A stretch of 64,000 bases of DNA from Lactobacillus intestinalis (lineage in GTDB: Bacteria; Bacillota; Bacilli; Lactobacillales; Lactobacillaceae): NCBI RefSeq assembly GCF_024397795.1, contig NZ_CP072983.1:372001-436000 (forward strand), given 5' to 3'. This document shows positions 25,192-34,516 of the stretch, piece by piece. The notes under the pieces are model-generated. The model had not been told where the DNA came from. It did not search any database and saw only the letters and a list, made by a program, of their open reading frames with translations. The translations under genes and the position numbers were made by a program. The first letter of the stretch is position 1, and each line of letters begins with the position of its first letter.

Positions 25192-27093
25192 ATGATTAAA
25201 GTGCAACAGTTTTTTATCAAGTATCAAAGAATAATTTTAACAATTAATACAATCATGATATTACTGGCGGAAGCATTTAAATGGTTATTTCATATAAATA
25301 TTGCTTATCAAATTTTAATGCTAGTTATAGGTATTATCGGATTAATTCCAATTTTAATGACTGCCATTTCATCACTGAAGGTTAAACTCGTATCAATTGA
25401 TGTCCTAGTTTCATTAGCAGTAATAGGAGCAATCATTATTGGTGAATACAATGAAGCTGCAATTGTTACTTGGCTTTTTTCTTTAGGAGAAGTACTAGAA
25501 GAGCTTACTCTTAAGAAAACGCGAAAAGCTGTGGCAGACTTAACTAAAATGGCACCACAAACTGCATTAGTTTTACAAGACGATGGTACTACTGAAGAAG
25601 AGGATGTAGATTTTGTTGATCCTGGTGAAAAGATTTTAATCAAAACTGGGGATCAAGTTCCAGTAGACGGCAAAATTGTATCAGGATCAGGCTACTTAAA
25701 TGAAGCTAACGTTAATGGTGAATCAAAACCTGCTAATAAAAAGAAGGGCGATTCAGTTTATGCTGGAACAATCTTAGACGATGGTACTCTAACCGTTGAA
25801 ACTACAGCTGCAGGAGAGGATACAACTTTTGGCAAAATTATTGAAATGGTAGAAGAAGCGCAGGATTCCAAATCTCACACGGAGAAATTAATTAATCATT
25901 TTGCCCAATATTACACTCCAGCAGTGTTAGTTATTGCTATTGTCGTTGGCTTAATCACTAAAAACTTTAAACTTGCTATTACCGTGATGGTCCTTGGCTG
26001 TCCTGGTGCATTGGTAATTGGTGTACCGGTTTCAACGGTTGCCGGTATCGGAAATGGTGCCAAGAATGGTGTCATGTTTAAAGGATCTCAAGTAATGGAT
26101 GCAACACGTAAAGTTGATGAGATTGCCTTTGATAAAACTGGAACCTTAACAGTGGGTTATCCCGAAGTCAATGAAATTCATATTCTAAATGGTGATAGAA
26201 ATGAAATTATTAATTTAGCTGTAAGTATTGAAGCTCGAAGTAATCACCCGTTAGCAAAAGCAATTGCTAAATTAAGTGATGAAAAAATAAATCATATTAC
26301 TACTAATACAATTAAAGGGAAAGGAATTTCTGCTACTTTAGAAAATGATAAATACTATTTAGGTAATTTAGCATTAATTGAAGAGCATACTTTTGTTAAT
26401 GCCAAACTAACTAAAGTAGTTAATAAATTAGGCAACTTAGGTAACTCTATTGTTATTTTTTCTAATACTGATCAAAGTATGTTAGCAGCCTTTGGCATTA
26501 AGGACCGACTTCGACCAGAATCTAAGGCTGCATTGCTTAAATTAAAACAACTTGGGATTAAAAAACTAGTGATGCTCTCAGGCGATAATCAAGAAACAGC
26601 AAAACAAATTGCAGCAGAGTTGCCAATTGATGAAGTACATGGACAAATGTTACCTGCAGATAAAGCACAATTTGTTAAAAAAGAACAAGCAAATGGTCAT
26701 CATATAGCTTTTATTGGCGATGGGGTCAATGATAGTCCTGCTCTAGCTAATGCTGACGTTGCTATTGCTATCGGAAGTGGTACCGATGTAGCAGTTGATG
26801 TGGCAGATATTGTTTTAGTGAAAAATGACTTACGCAAAATTGACTATGCTTTAGCAATTTCTAAGCGAACTGTCTTGAATATGAATGAAAACATTGCAAT
26901 TGCATTATTAACCGTACTGCTATTGTTCGTTGGATTGTTTGCAGGTTATGTTGAAATGGCTAGTGGTATGTTTATTCATGAATTTAGTATTTTAGTCGTT
27001 ATCTTAAATGGAATGCGCTTAATTAAAAATCATTCAAAACTTGATAACCGTCAAGTTTCTAAGAAGAAAAAAGATTTAGAATTTAATATGTAA
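25192..27093 (+). CDS. Heavy-metal P1B-type ATPase with CPG motif
   Basis: 633 residues. Phosphorylation motif DKTGTLTVG (Asp314), HP locus SNHPLAKAI, GDGVNDSPALA hinge and about eight membrane helices. There is no N-terminal metal-binding domain; instead a separate HMA protein is encoded next. The membrane metal site reads GCPGALVIG (Cys270-Pro-Gly), not the CPC typical of Cu+ and Zn2+/Cd2+ pumps, so metal specificity cannot be inferred safely. Start has RBS GAGGAGAAA. Likely regulated by the FNR box. Confidence 0.88.
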   Translation: MIKVQQFFIKYQRIILTINTIMILLAEAFKWLFHINIAYQILMLVIGIIGLIPILMTAISSLKVKLVSIDVLVSLAVIGAIIIGEYNEAAIVTWLFSLGEVLEELTLKKTRKAVADLTKMAPQTALVLQDDGTTEEEDVDFVDPGEKILIKTGDQVPVDGKIVSGSGYLNEANVNGESKPANKKKGDSVYAGTILDDGTLTVETTAAGEDTTFGKIIEMVEEAQDSKSHTEKLINHFAQYYTPAVLVIAIVVGLITKNFKLAITVMVLGCPGALVIGVPVSTVAGIGNGAKNGVMFKGSQVMDATRKVDEIAFDKTGTLTVGYPEVNEIHILNGDRNEIINLAVSIEARSNHPLAKAIAKLSDEKINHITTNTIKGKGISATLENDKYYLGNLALIEEHTFVNAKLTKVVNKLGNLGNSIVIFSNTDQSMLAAFGIKDRLRPESKAALLKLKQLGIKKLVMLSGDNQETAKQIAAELPIDEVHGQMLPADKAQFVKKEQANGHHIAFIGDGVNDSPALANADVAIAIGSGTDVAVDVADIVLVKNDLRKIDYALAISKRTVLNMNENIAIALLTVLLLFVGLFAGYVEMASGMFIHEFSILVVILNGMRLIKNHSKLDNRQVSKKKKDLEFNM

Positions 27094-27112
27094 TGATGAA
27101 AGGAAGATATTT

Positions 27113-27343
27113 ATGCAAAAAGTAATGATGAAGTTAGGTGGCATGACTTGTCCATCTTGTTTGACCAAAATTGAAAAAGCCGTAGAAAACGTTGATGGCA
27201 CTGATCAAATTAAGGTTTTGTTCAACGCTGGCAAATTAAAGTTTGTGATGGATTCAAACAAGACCAATACAGATGATGTAAAGAATGCTATCGAAAAGAT
27301 GGGTTATGAAGTTATGGGCATTAAAGAAAAGGAGATTAATTAA
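27113..27343 (+). CDS. HMA-domain metal chaperone (CopZ-like)
   Basis: 76 residues with the ferredoxin-like HMA fold and metal motif GGMTCPSCLTKIE (CxxC, Cys residues about 14 and 17). It would bind a soft metal and deliver it to the preceding ATPase, which lacks its own HMA domain. RBS AAAGGAAG; ends where the Dps-like gene begins. Confidence 0.88.
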   Translation: MQKVMMKLGGMTCPSCLTKIEKAVENVDGTDQIKVLFNAGKLKFVMDSNKTNTDDVKNAIEKMGYEVMGIKEKEIN

Positions 27344-27895
27344 ATGAATCCAGAAGAAGCATACCAAGCAGAACTAAAGCAAAGTGAAATAGACCATCAC
27401 ACTCCCACAGCCGGAGCGATGGTTGGTCATATCATTGCTAACTTATTAATTCACTCCTTAAAAATTAGCCAAGCTAAATTCTTTACTAAAGGAAATGCTG
27501 GTTTGTTTTTAGATCAATATGCTCCTAAGTGGATTGAATACGAACAAATGGAATTCAACAAGTTAAATCAAATTTTGGTAAATAATGGCGAAAGTATTCC
27601 TACAACCACCGATCAATTTAAAGAATATACTATGCTCAAAGAAAATGGAGCTACAAAATACGAAAAGGGTAATGATCAATTATTTACATTAGTAAAAGAC
27701 TTTGATACACAAATTCTTTTTATTACTAAGGCTATTACCCTAGCCCAAAATGAAGATTGGCCAGAATTAAGTGCGAACTTAGTAGAATTATTATCATGGA
27801 TTAAAAAACAAATTCGCCAATCACAAAACTTTTTGAATCACGATTTGCGTGAAGGATTATATACTGAAGAAGACGATGATAATGACGATTTTTAA
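27344..27895 (+). CDS. Dps/ferritin-like protein
   Basis: 183 residues, helical, with HHHTP-like start region (SEIDHHTPTAGAMVGHIIANLLIHSLKISQAKFFTKG) and later WIEYEQMEFNKLNQILVNNGESIPTT, similar to Dps-type proteins of lactobacilli. Dps proteins oxidise and store iron and protect DNA from peroxide. The acidic tail (EEDDDNDDF) is notable. It directly follows the HMA gene, linking metal handling and oxidative protection in one operon. Confidence 0.7.
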   Translation: MNPEEAYQAELKQSEIDHHTPTAGAMVGHIIANLLIHSLKISQAKFFTKGNAGLFLDQYAPKWIEYEQMEFNKLNQILVNNGESIPTTTDQFKEYTMLKENGATKYEKGNDQLFTLVKDFDTQILFITKAITLAQNEDWPELSANLVELLSWIKKQIRQSQNFLNHDLREGLYTEEDDDNDDF

Positions 27896-27912
27896 ATAAA
27901 GGAAGTCTTTAA

Positions 27913-28551
27913 ATGGCAGAGTTATGTATTAACTTAGTCCCACTATTTAATGCATTGCCTATAGATGAGCAAATGCAAATAGAAGAGCTAATTCATCACC
28001 AAAATTATCGAAAAAACGAATTAGTCTTGGCCCCCACTTCAAATAATAATTTAATAATTCTGGCTCATGGTAGCGCTCGTCTTTATACCCTGAACAAAGA
28101 GGGACATGAAAATGTTATTCAAGTCTTGAAAACCGGAGATTATGCTGGTGAAAATTGGTTATTTGGTGAGGCTAATACCAATACCTACGTTGAAGCCACA
28201 GAAGATAGTGAAATTTGTTTATTGAATCGCAATGACTTTTTAGCTTTAATGAAAAAACAACCAGAATTAAGCATAAAGCTCTTAGAACAAAACATCATTA
28301 AAGTACGTGCTTTGCATAAACAAATCCAATTATTAAGTCTTCCTAAAGTAGAGGATAGACTGCTTAACTATTTGCAGACTTATGCCAAAAAAGTAGGGCA
28401 CAAATCATTTATACTACCATTAAAAATGAAAGATTTAGCACTTTATTTAGGAACTACACCAGAAACTTTATCCCGTAAATTTGTTTTACTTGAAAAACAA
28501 GGAGTATTAAAAAGGAATTTGAGACAAATCCAACTATTATTTAAAAAATAA
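27913..28551 (+). CDS. Crp/Fnr-family transcriptional regulator
   Basis: 212 residues: N-terminal cyclic-nucleotide-binding-like beta roll (LIILAHGSARLYTLNKEG, GENWLFGE), dimer helix, and C-terminal winged HTH with LALYLGTTPETLSRKFVLLEKQG. The recognition helix E-T-L-S-R is the FNR pattern that recognises TTGAT. The four-Cys cluster arrangement of E. coli FNR is absent, so oxygen sensing by Fe-S is not predicted. Last gene of the operon; it may autoregulate through the 25122 box. Confidence 0.87.
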   Translation: MAELCINLVPLFNALPIDEQMQIEELIHHQNYRKNELVLAPTSNNNLIILAHGSARLYTLNKEGHENVIQVLKTGDYAGENWLFGEANTNTYVEATEDSEICLLNRNDFLALMKKQPELSIKLLEQNIIKVRALHKQIQLLSLPKVEDRLLNYLQTYAKKVGHKSFILPLKMKDLALYLGTTPETLSRKFVLLEKQGVLKRNLRQIQLLFKK

Positions 28552-28656
28552 ATTGACAATTAATACTAGACCTTTAAAGTACTGATTTAACATTTAATTG
28601 GTTAAATTGGTGCTTTTTTCGTACAACAAATAAGGCGTAGCACAGATTCTGCTTTT

Positions 28657-29090
28657 TTAAGCTACGCGATATAAATAATATACAGCTGATTTGGGCTTAA
28701 TATTTCTCTTGTCCTTGTGGCCTGGTCTAATTAGAGTGGTATAATAGCTGAGCTGAGTAAGGATCCGTTCAAAGTCTTGCGTTAAAGAAGAAGCCAAATA
28801 CATGCTCTGAATAATCAAGCATGATTACTTGAAATTGATGGCATATTGATACTTGCAATGCTTTTGCGGAATATAGGCCTGTGCATCAATTTGACTGATT
28901 GCATTAAACATAATCGTATGGGCATAAATTTATCTTGTTTTGAATGGAACTGTACGCTGCCTAAGGAATACTTCAATTTCTTGAAGGAGGTCTCAATACC
29001 CCAACGCAGATGATAGAGCTCTTTAATTCTTTTCAGCGGATAATTTTTTCGATCAAGACGTTCTAGAATATCCTTATGAAGGGCTTTCAT
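28657..29090 (-). pseudogene. IS4-family transposase, C-terminal remnant
   Basis: The first open part (29090 to 28815) encodes YHLRWGIETSFKKLKYSLG, the Y-(2)-R-(3)-E-(6)-K signature of IS4 transposases. After a frame disruption near 28815 another frame continues with YYTTLIRPGHKDKRNI and ends ALYRVA-like (YLYRVA) at 28657. The N-terminal and DDE aspartate regions are missing. Confidence 0.85.
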
Positions 29091-29186
29091 AATTAACGCC
29101 AGCTTTCTGGCAATAATTTTGAAGGTTTAAAATGTACAAGATAGGCGAAAAGGCAGCTCTTTTTGTCTTTATTTTATGCAAAAAAA

Positions 29187-29213
29187 GAGGTCGAATCCAA
29201 ATGATTCGACCTC
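29187..29213 (-). terminator. Strong terminator for the scrB-scrR transcript
   Basis: GAGGTCGAATC (29187-29197) pairs with GATTCGACCTC (29203-29213). On the minus strand it is followed by a long U-tract, so it stops transcription coming from scrR. Confidence 0.82.
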
Positions 29214-29240
29214 TAAAAAAGCACCCTTAATTGTCAATGC

Positions 29241-29277
29241 CTTAACTTAATGACATTGGATCTAGATCGTGTGGTTT
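29241..29277. repeat. 37-bp repeat, right copy, inverted relative to 25060-25096
   Basis: Adjacent to the right terminal repeat of the IS remnant and immediately before the scrR stop codon. Two mismatches to the left copy. Confidence 0.8.
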
Positions 29278-29281
29278 ATTT

Positions 29282-30268
29282 TCATGCGGTTGTTTCGTTT
29301 TTGATTAACTTAACAGGTAACTTATAGTGCATTTGATTAGGCTCTTTCTTTGGATCATTGATTCTCTCAAGAAGCAAATCTACTAAAAGAGTCGAAATAT
29401 CTGAAATTGGTTGAGCAATTGTCGAAAGCTCCGAGTGATAGGTTTGGATTTGCTTAGTTCCATCAAATCCAATCACTTTCAAGTCTTCAGGGACCCGAAT
29501 ACCCAATTTTTTAGCTTCTTGCAAAACTAAAATCGCTGTTAAATCATCTGTACAGGTGATGCCATCTGGCTTATCTTCTATTAACATTTTTCGAATCGTC
29601 ATATTTTTGAGTAAAGGTGAATCCGAAAAGGCCACAGAACAGATGTGAGCATCTAAATTTAATTTGTCCATCGTATCGCAATATGCCTTCAAACGCTCAT
29701 CAGTTGGATTACCTTTTAGTTGTTTATCCCCGACAAAGGTGATCTTCTTACACCCGGCTTGCAATAGATCGTGGACTGCTAGCTCAATTCCTTGATAATT
29801 ATCGCAACTTACAATTGGAATATTGTCAGACAACTTACGGTCAAAGGAGACGATGGGTAAACCCAACTGCTGATATTCATCAATTCCTAAGTTATGCGCA
29901 CCAGCAATAATCCCGTCGACCTGGTTAGCTAGCAGCATTTTAATATATTCGCTCTCTTTTTGCTTATTTTTTCCAGCATTACAGAGAATGATTTTATAGC
30001 CTTGAGTAAATAGCTGCATTTCAATATCTTCGATTAATTCCGCAAAAAAAGGATTAGTTATACTGGGGAAAATTATCCCAATCAGCTTCATCTTTTTCCC
30101 TTGAAGAGATCGCGCCAAAGAGTTGGGCTGATAATTTAATTCGCGCATGGCATCGAATACTTTTTGCTTAGTTTTCTCGCTTAAGTAGCCATGATTATTG
30201 ATTACGCGAGAAACCGTGGTTGCAGACACTCCTGCCAAATTGGCAACATCAGTCAGCTTTGCTGTCAT
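29282..30268 (-). CDS. scrR: Sucrose operon repressor, LacI/GalR family
   Basis: 328 residues: LacI HTH (LTDVANLAGVSATTVSRVINNHGYLSEKT, residues 4-35), hinge YQPNSLARSL, and periplasmic-binding-like effector domain (GIIFPSITNPFFAELI). It sits 11 nt after scrB on the same strand and opposite scrA, so it is the sucrose regulator by context. Its sites are probably the two TGTCAAAC-type operators in the scrB-scrA intergenic region. Confidence 0.92.
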   Translation of the reverse strand: MTAKLTDVANLAGVSATTVSRVINNHGYLSEKTKQKVFDAMRELNYQPNSLARSLQGKKMKLIGIIFPSITNPFFAELIEDIEMQLFTQGYKIILCNAGKNKQKESEYIKMLLANQVDGIIAGAHNLGIDEYQQLGLPIVSFDRKLSDNIPIVSCDNYQGIELAVHDLLQAGCKKITFVGDKQLKGNPTDERLKAYCDTMDKLNLDAHICSVAFSDSPLLKNMTIRKMLIEDKPDGITCTDDLTAILVLQEAKKLGIRVPEDLKVIGFDGTKQIQTYHSELSTIAQPISDISTLLVDLLLERINDPKKEPNQMHYKLPVKLIKNETTA

Positions 30269-30279
30269 TTTTACACCTT

Positions 30280-31731
30280 CTACATGATAGATTCCATGTT
30301 CCAGAATTTACCATCATAGTTAATTTTTTGATCAAACTTGATTGCATTATTTGCATTGGCAAAGAATCTTCCGCTGACAACATGTTCACCATCATTGACA
30401 AAAATTTCAATAAGTGAACGATCTACAAAAATGTCCAACTTAACTTCTTTGTTTGCGTCAAGTTCAACGCTTCTAGTTTGACCATACTTCACAGCTACGT
30501 CGCCAGCTTTTGATCGATCTAAAATAAGTTTACCATTTTTAGTGTCAAATTCGAGACGAAGATTTTCACTTAAATCATCATTTGCAGCTAAGTATAAATT
30601 ACCAGTTTGGTTTTCCTTAATAGTCAATTCGAGTTCATATTGACCAGAAGTGGAATTCTTAATTAGTTGTGAGTTGAGATCTTCTTCATTATGTCTAAGA
30701 GTTTTGATAGATTCAACAGGTTGTTGAATTAGCTTGCCGTCTTTAATGGAAAGCTTTTTAACATGGCTTAAGCAATTTGCCCAATTTTCATTATCGGTTG
30801 GGTAAGAAATGTCAGGTAAGCCCACCCAGCTAATCGCATAGGCAGTACCATCTGGTGCATTGAAGGCCTGAGTGGCATAGATATCAAATCCTTCATCTAA
30901 GTTCTTCAGGTTACTTGGATTGGTCATTTGAGCCTTATCTAAATCCACCGAATCCCCAATCACATACATATTTGGATAAATATTTTGGTAATTAGCAACG
31001 CTCTTATCTAAACCTTGTGGGCAGAAAATCAACACAGATTTTCCATCAACTTTAACTAGGTTAGGGCATTCAATCATGTAACCCATTTCATGATTAGTAA
31101 AGTTCAAAAAGTCGATTTCTTCCCAATTCTTTAAATCACTTGACTTCCAAACATCAATATGGCCATGCTTTTGAGCTGCGTCTTGAGCACCTAAAATAGC
31201 GTAGTAAGTACCGTTTTCTTCCATAATTTGAGGATCACGGAAGTGTTCAGTAACATTATTTGGCTTTTTAAAAAGTAAGTGCTTGTCGCTAACTGTGCCA
31301 TGCTTATCCATCCAAGCGCCAATTTGGTAAGGGTGGCGGGTCCAGCTTTCATCGCGGTGGTTACCTGTATACATTAGGAAAAGTTTATCGCCAATCTGCT
31401 TAGCTGAACCGGAATAAGCACCGTGAGAATCAAGTTTGCAATCAGGTTCTACGGCTAAGCCCAAGTTGACCCAGTGGACTAAGTCTTTTGACTTAAAGTG
31501 TACCCAAGACTTTAATCCGTGCACTGCACCAAATGGATATGATTGATAAAAGACATGGTATTCACCATTAAAATAAGAAAAACCATTTGGATCATTAACT
31601 AAACCAGAAATTGGCCGTAAATGGTAGCGCATTTGATAAGTTGAAGTTGCAGCTTGAGCTTGAAGATGAAGCAAAGTATCTGCACCCCATTTACTATAAG
31701 GTAAATAACGTTTTTCTGTAGTCCATTCCAT
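30280..31731 (-). CDS. scrB: Sucrose-6-phosphate hydrolase (GH32)
   Basis: 483 residues. GH32 motifs: HLRPISGLVNDPNGF (nucleophile Asp in NDPNG), FRDPQI (transition-state Asp in RDP) and MIECPNLV (acid/base Glu in ECP). A C-terminal beta-sandwich follows (DRSLIEIFVNDGEHV). It splits sucrose-6-phosphate imported by ScrA into glucose-6-phosphate and fructose in the cytoplasm. RBS AGGAGG. Divergent from scrA. Confidence 0.96.
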   Translation of the reverse strand: MEWTTEKRYLPYSKWGADTLLHLQAQAATSTYQMRYHLRPISGLVNDPNGFSYFNGEYHVFYQSYPFGAVHGLKSWVHFKSKDLVHWVNLGLAVEPDCKLDSHGAYSGSAKQIGDKLFLMYTGNHRDESWTRHPYQIGAWMDKHGTVSDKHLLFKKPNNVTEHFRDPQIMEENGTYYAILGAQDAAQKHGHIDVWKSSDLKNWEEIDFLNFTNHEMGYMIECPNLVKVDGKSVLIFCPQGLDKSVANYQNIYPNMYVIGDSVDLDKAQMTNPSNLKNLDEGFDIYATQAFNAPDGTAYAISWVGLPDISYPTDNENWANCLSHVKKLSIKDGKLIQQPVESIKTLRHNEEDLNSQLIKNSTSGQYELELTIKENQTGNLYLAANDDLSENLRLEFDTKNGKLILDRSKAGDVAVKYGQTRSVELDANKEVKLDIFVDRSLIEIFVNDGEHVVSGRFFANANNAIKFDQKINYDGKFWNMESIM

Positions 31732-31745
31732 AATAAATCCTCCTA

Positions 31746-31759
31746 TGAAAGCGGTTCTA
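31746..31759 (-). promoter_or_regulatory. cre-like site upstream of scrB
   Basis: TGAAAGCGGTTCTA, close to the CcpA consensus (TGNAANCGNTNNCA). It lies 15 nt before the scrB start codon, where CcpA could repress. Confidence 0.5.
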
Positions 31760-31792
31760 TTTTTTTATTATTGTAATCAAATATGAAAATTA

Positions 31793-31808
31793 TGTCAAAC
31801 GGTTGACA
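31793..31808. promoter_or_regulatory. ScrR operator 1
   Basis: TGTCAAACGGTTGACA, an interrupted palindrome of LacI-family type with central CG. Nearly identical to the site at 31883 on the scrA side. Confidence 0.75.
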
Positions 31809-31882
31809 TATATTTACTACTATAAATTTTACTAATAAAACGGTAAATATAAAGTTATCTAAAAAATAAATAAAGAAATTTG

Positions 31883-31898
31883 TGTCAAACGATTGACA
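31883..31898. promoter_or_regulatory. ScrR operator 2
   Basis: TGTCAAACGATTGACA, one base different from operator 1, start to start 90 bp away, located 76 nt before the scrA start codon. Together they allow coordinated control of both divergent transcripts. Confidence 0.75.
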
Positions 31899-31937
31899 TA
31901 TTTTTAGAATACGCTATCATTATTCATGAACATAACA

Positions 31938-31950
31938 TTAAGCGTTTACA
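31938..31950 (+). promoter_or_regulatory. cre-like site in the scrA leader
   Basis: TTAAGCGTTTACA just upstream of the scrA ribosome site resembles a CcpA target (AAGCGTTTNCA core), fitting carbon catabolite control of a PTS gene. Confidence 0.45.
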
Positions 31951-31973
31951 AGCTTAAGGGGAGGAATATTTAT

Positions 31974-33920
31974 ATGGACCATAAGAAAGTGGCTGAGCGA
32001 GTAATTAAAGACGTTGGCCGTGACAATATTATTGCCGGTGCTCACTGTGCTACTCGTTTACGCCTTGTGTTGAAGGATGATTCCAAGGTTGACCAAAAGG
32101 CTTTAGACAATGATCCAGATATTAAAGGAACTTTTAAGACTAATGGTCAATTTCAAGTAATTATTGGACCTGGAGATGTTAATGATGTGTACGATGAATT
32201 CATTAAGATTACAGGACTTAAGGAATTATCTACAGATGATCTTAAAAAGGTAGCAGCCGAAGGACAAAAGAAAAATCCAATTATGGACTTTATTAAGCTT
32301 TTGTCTGATATCTTTGTACCAATCATTCCAGCTTTAGTTGCTGGTGGTTTATTAATGGCTTTGAACAACTTCTTGACTTCACCTGGACTATTCGGCCCTA
32401 AGTCAGTTGTTCAAATGGCACCAAGTATCGCCGGCCTCTCAAGCATAATTCAAATTATGTCGGCTGCACCATTTATCTTTATGCCGATTCTGGTGGGGAT
32501 GTCGGCAGCTAAAAGGTTTGGGGCGAACCAGTTCTTAGGTGCCACCATTGGGATGATAATGACGACTCCAGCACTTGGGGCTACTAGTCATTATTGGAAC
32601 ATTTTTGGACTCCATGTTTCTCAAACTAACTATCAATATCAAGTTATTCCAGTTTTAGTTGCTGTGTGGGTACTTTCCATTTTAGAAAAGAGATTCCACA
32701 AATGGTTGCCTTCTGCAGTTGACTTTACCTTTACACCACTTCTTTCAATTATGATTACTGGTTTCCTTACTTTTGTAATTATTGGACCAGTCTTCAAGGG
32801 TGTATCAGATGCAATTACTAATGCAATTGTATGGCTTTACAACACTACTGGTGCCTTTGGTATGGGTATCTTTGGTTTATCATATTCTGCAATCGTTACT
32901 ACAGGACTTCACCAAAGTTTCCCAGCTGTAGAAACTCAATTGTTAGCTCAATTTGCACAAGGACACGGATCTGGGGACTTTATCTTTGTGACTGCATGTA
33001 TGGCTAACGTTGCACAAGGTGCCGCTACTTTTGCCGTATACTTCTTAACTAAGAACGAAAAGATGAAGGGACTTTCATCATCAGCTGGTATTTCAGCACT
33101 TTTAGGTATTACTGAACCTGCATTGTTTGGGGTTAACTTAAAATATAAATTCCCATTCTTCTGTGCTTTAATTGGATCAGGTGTCGCAGCTGCTTTTGCA
33201 GGACTTATGCACGTAACTGCTGCAGCTCTTGGCTCAGCTGGACTTTTAGGATTTTTATCAATGGTACCAAAGACCATTCCAATGTGGGCAGTCTCAGTAT
33301 TAATTAGTTTCGTAGTTGCTTTTGTTTTAACTTATGTTTACGGCAAGAGCCACTTGAAGGAAGAAGTTAGTGAACAAGATGTTCCAGTAAACGACGCAAC
33401 TGATTACGCTGAAGAAACTCAAAAAGCAGAAAAAGTTGGTAAAGAAGTATTGAGCTTGAAGGATGAAGTTATTGCTTCACCAGTTGACGGTACTCCTGAA
33501 AGCTTGACCAAGGTTAACGACCAAGTCTTCTCTGCTAAGTTAATGGGTGACGGTGCTGCCGTGATCCCAACTGATGGCACAATTTATGCACCAGTTACTG
33601 GTACAATTACAATTGCTTATGAAACTAAGCACGCTTATGGTATTAAGTCGGATGATGGAGCAGAAGTATTGATTCACATTGGTCTTGATACAGTTAACTT
33701 AAAGGGTGAACATTTCGAAAGCTTTGTAAAACAAGGCCAACGCGTTGAAAAGGGCGACAAGCTTGGAACTGTGGACCTAGACGCAGTTAAGAAGGCTGGC
33801 TATGACACAACTGTGATGGTTGTGATTACTAACACTGCCAACTACGCAAGTGTATCTCGCATCACTGATGCCGGCGACAAGCATGGCGATGACTTGATTG
33901 CCGTAACAGCAAATCGCTAA
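31974..33920 (+). CDS. scrA: Sucrose-specific PTS enzyme IIBCA
   Basis: 648 residues. IIB domain first, with the phosphorylated Cys in [13 protein letters not shown] (about residue 26); then a roughly ten-helix IIC domain (about 105-460) containing [12 protein letters not shown]; then a C-terminal IIA domain with [17 protein letters not shown] (active His in HIG). ATG 31974 is chosen because AGGGGAGG precedes it; ATG 31926 lacks one. It imports sucrose as sucrose-6-phosphate for ScrB. Confidence 0.95.
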   Translation: MDHKKVAERVIKDVGRDNIIAGAHCATRLRLVLKDDSKVDQKALDNDPDIKGTFKTNGQFQVIIGPGDVNDVYDEFIKITGLKELSTDDLKKVAAEGQKKNPIMDFIKLLSDIFVPIIPALVAGGLLMALNNFLTSPGLFGPKSVVQMAPSIAGLSSIIQIMSAAPFIFMPILVGMSAAKRFGANQFLGATIGMIMTTPALGATSHYWNIFGLHVSQTNYQYQVIPVLVAVWVLSILEKRFHKWLPSAVDFTFTPLLSIMITGFLTFVIIGPVFKGVSDAITNAIVWLYNTTGAFGMGIFGLSYSAIVTTGLHQSFPAVETQLLAQFAQGHGSGDFIFVTACMANVAQGAATFAVYFLTKNEKMKGLSSSAGISALLGITEPALFGVNLKYKFPFFCALIGSGVAAAFAGLMHVTAAALGSAGLLGFLSMVPKTIPMWAVSVLISFVVAFVLTYVYGKSHLKEEVSEQDVPVNDATDYAEETQKAEKVGKEVLSLKDEVIASPVDGTPESLTKVNDQVFSAKLMGDGAAVIPTDGTIYAPVTGTITIAYETKHAYGIKSDDGAEVLIHIGLDTVNLKGEHFESFVKQGQRVEKGDKLGTVDLDAVKKAGYDTTVMVVITNTANYASVSRITDAGDKHGDDLIAVTANR

Positions 33921-33953
33921 TATTACTTAAACTCCTCAAAAAATAGATCAAAA

Positions 33954-33988
33954 ATTAACGTCAAGAATTAATTTCTTGGCGTTTTTTG
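33954..33988. terminator. scrA terminator; copy A of a 35-bp repeat
   Basis: AACGTCAAGAA/TTTCTTGGCGTT hairpin with T-run. An identical 35-bp sequence lies at 40332-40366. It separates scrA from convergent luxS. Confidence 0.88.
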
Positions 33989-34006
33989 TATTTTATAAAT
34001 ATTAAA

Positions 34007-34483
34007 TTACTCTACAACATTGCGGATAAAAGGATCATCAGAGATGCCTTCGCTCAAAATCTTTTTTGACCATTCCTTCGCAGAGAACAAGGAATGATCT
34101 TTATAGTTACCGCAAGTCTTAATTGTAGTTCCAGGCACGTCTTCCCAAGTGATTATATCGCGAATTTCTTCAAGAGATGACTTTAATGCCCTAGCTACTT
34201 CGGCCGTTGAATGTTCACCCCAAACGATTAGGTGGAATCCTGTTCGGCAACCAAATGGTGAACAATCGATTACACCATCAAGACGGTCACGAAGTAAGCT
34301 GGCAAGTAAGTGTTCAATAGTATGCAAGCCGCCGGTAGGAATTGCATTTTCGTTCGGTTGAACTAAACGTAAGTCATAGTTAGAAATCTTGTCGCCTTTA
34401 GGACCTTCTTCAACAGTAATTAAACGAACGTAAGGTGCTTTAACTTTAGTGTGATCAAGTGTGAAGCTTTCTACTTTTGCCAT
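34007..34483 (-). CDS. luxS: S-ribosylhomocysteine lyase LuxS
   Basis: 158 residues. Metal site HTIEHLLAS (HxxEH, residues about 57-61) and the later GCRTGFHL with the conserved Cys. It converts S-ribosylhomocysteine to homocysteine and the AI-2 precursor DPD. The methionine-synthase-like gene lies 33 nt upstream on the same strand, so both are in one operon that recycles homocysteine to methionine. Confidence 0.97.
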   Translation of the reverse strand: MAKVESFTLDHTKVKAPYVRLITVEEGPKGDKISNYDLRLVQPNENAIPTGGLHTIEHLLASLLRDRLDGVIDCSPFGCRTGFHLIVWGEHSTAEVARALKSSLEEIRDIITWEDVPGTTIKTCGNYKDHSLFSAKEWSKKILSEGISDDPFIRNVVE

Positions 34484-34516
34484 GTTAATTTCTCCTTTTT
34501 TAATTATTTTTATAAA

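Larger units (their letters stand above)
28551..29238. mobile_element. Remnant of an IS4-like insertion sequence
   Basis: Bounded by terminal inverted repeats ATTGACAATTAA (28551-28562) and its complement (29227-29238). Both ends continue toward a GGTGCTTTTTT-type string. The inside keeps only the C-terminal part of a transposase, so the element is deleted and presumably immobile. Confidence 0.75.

Noticed and set aside
29241..29277. 37-bp repeat interpreted as a terminal inverted repeat of the IS4-like element
   Set aside because: The IS remnant has its own shorter terminal repeats at 28551 and 29227; the 37-bp unit lies outside them and recurs alone at 25060 without IS sequence.
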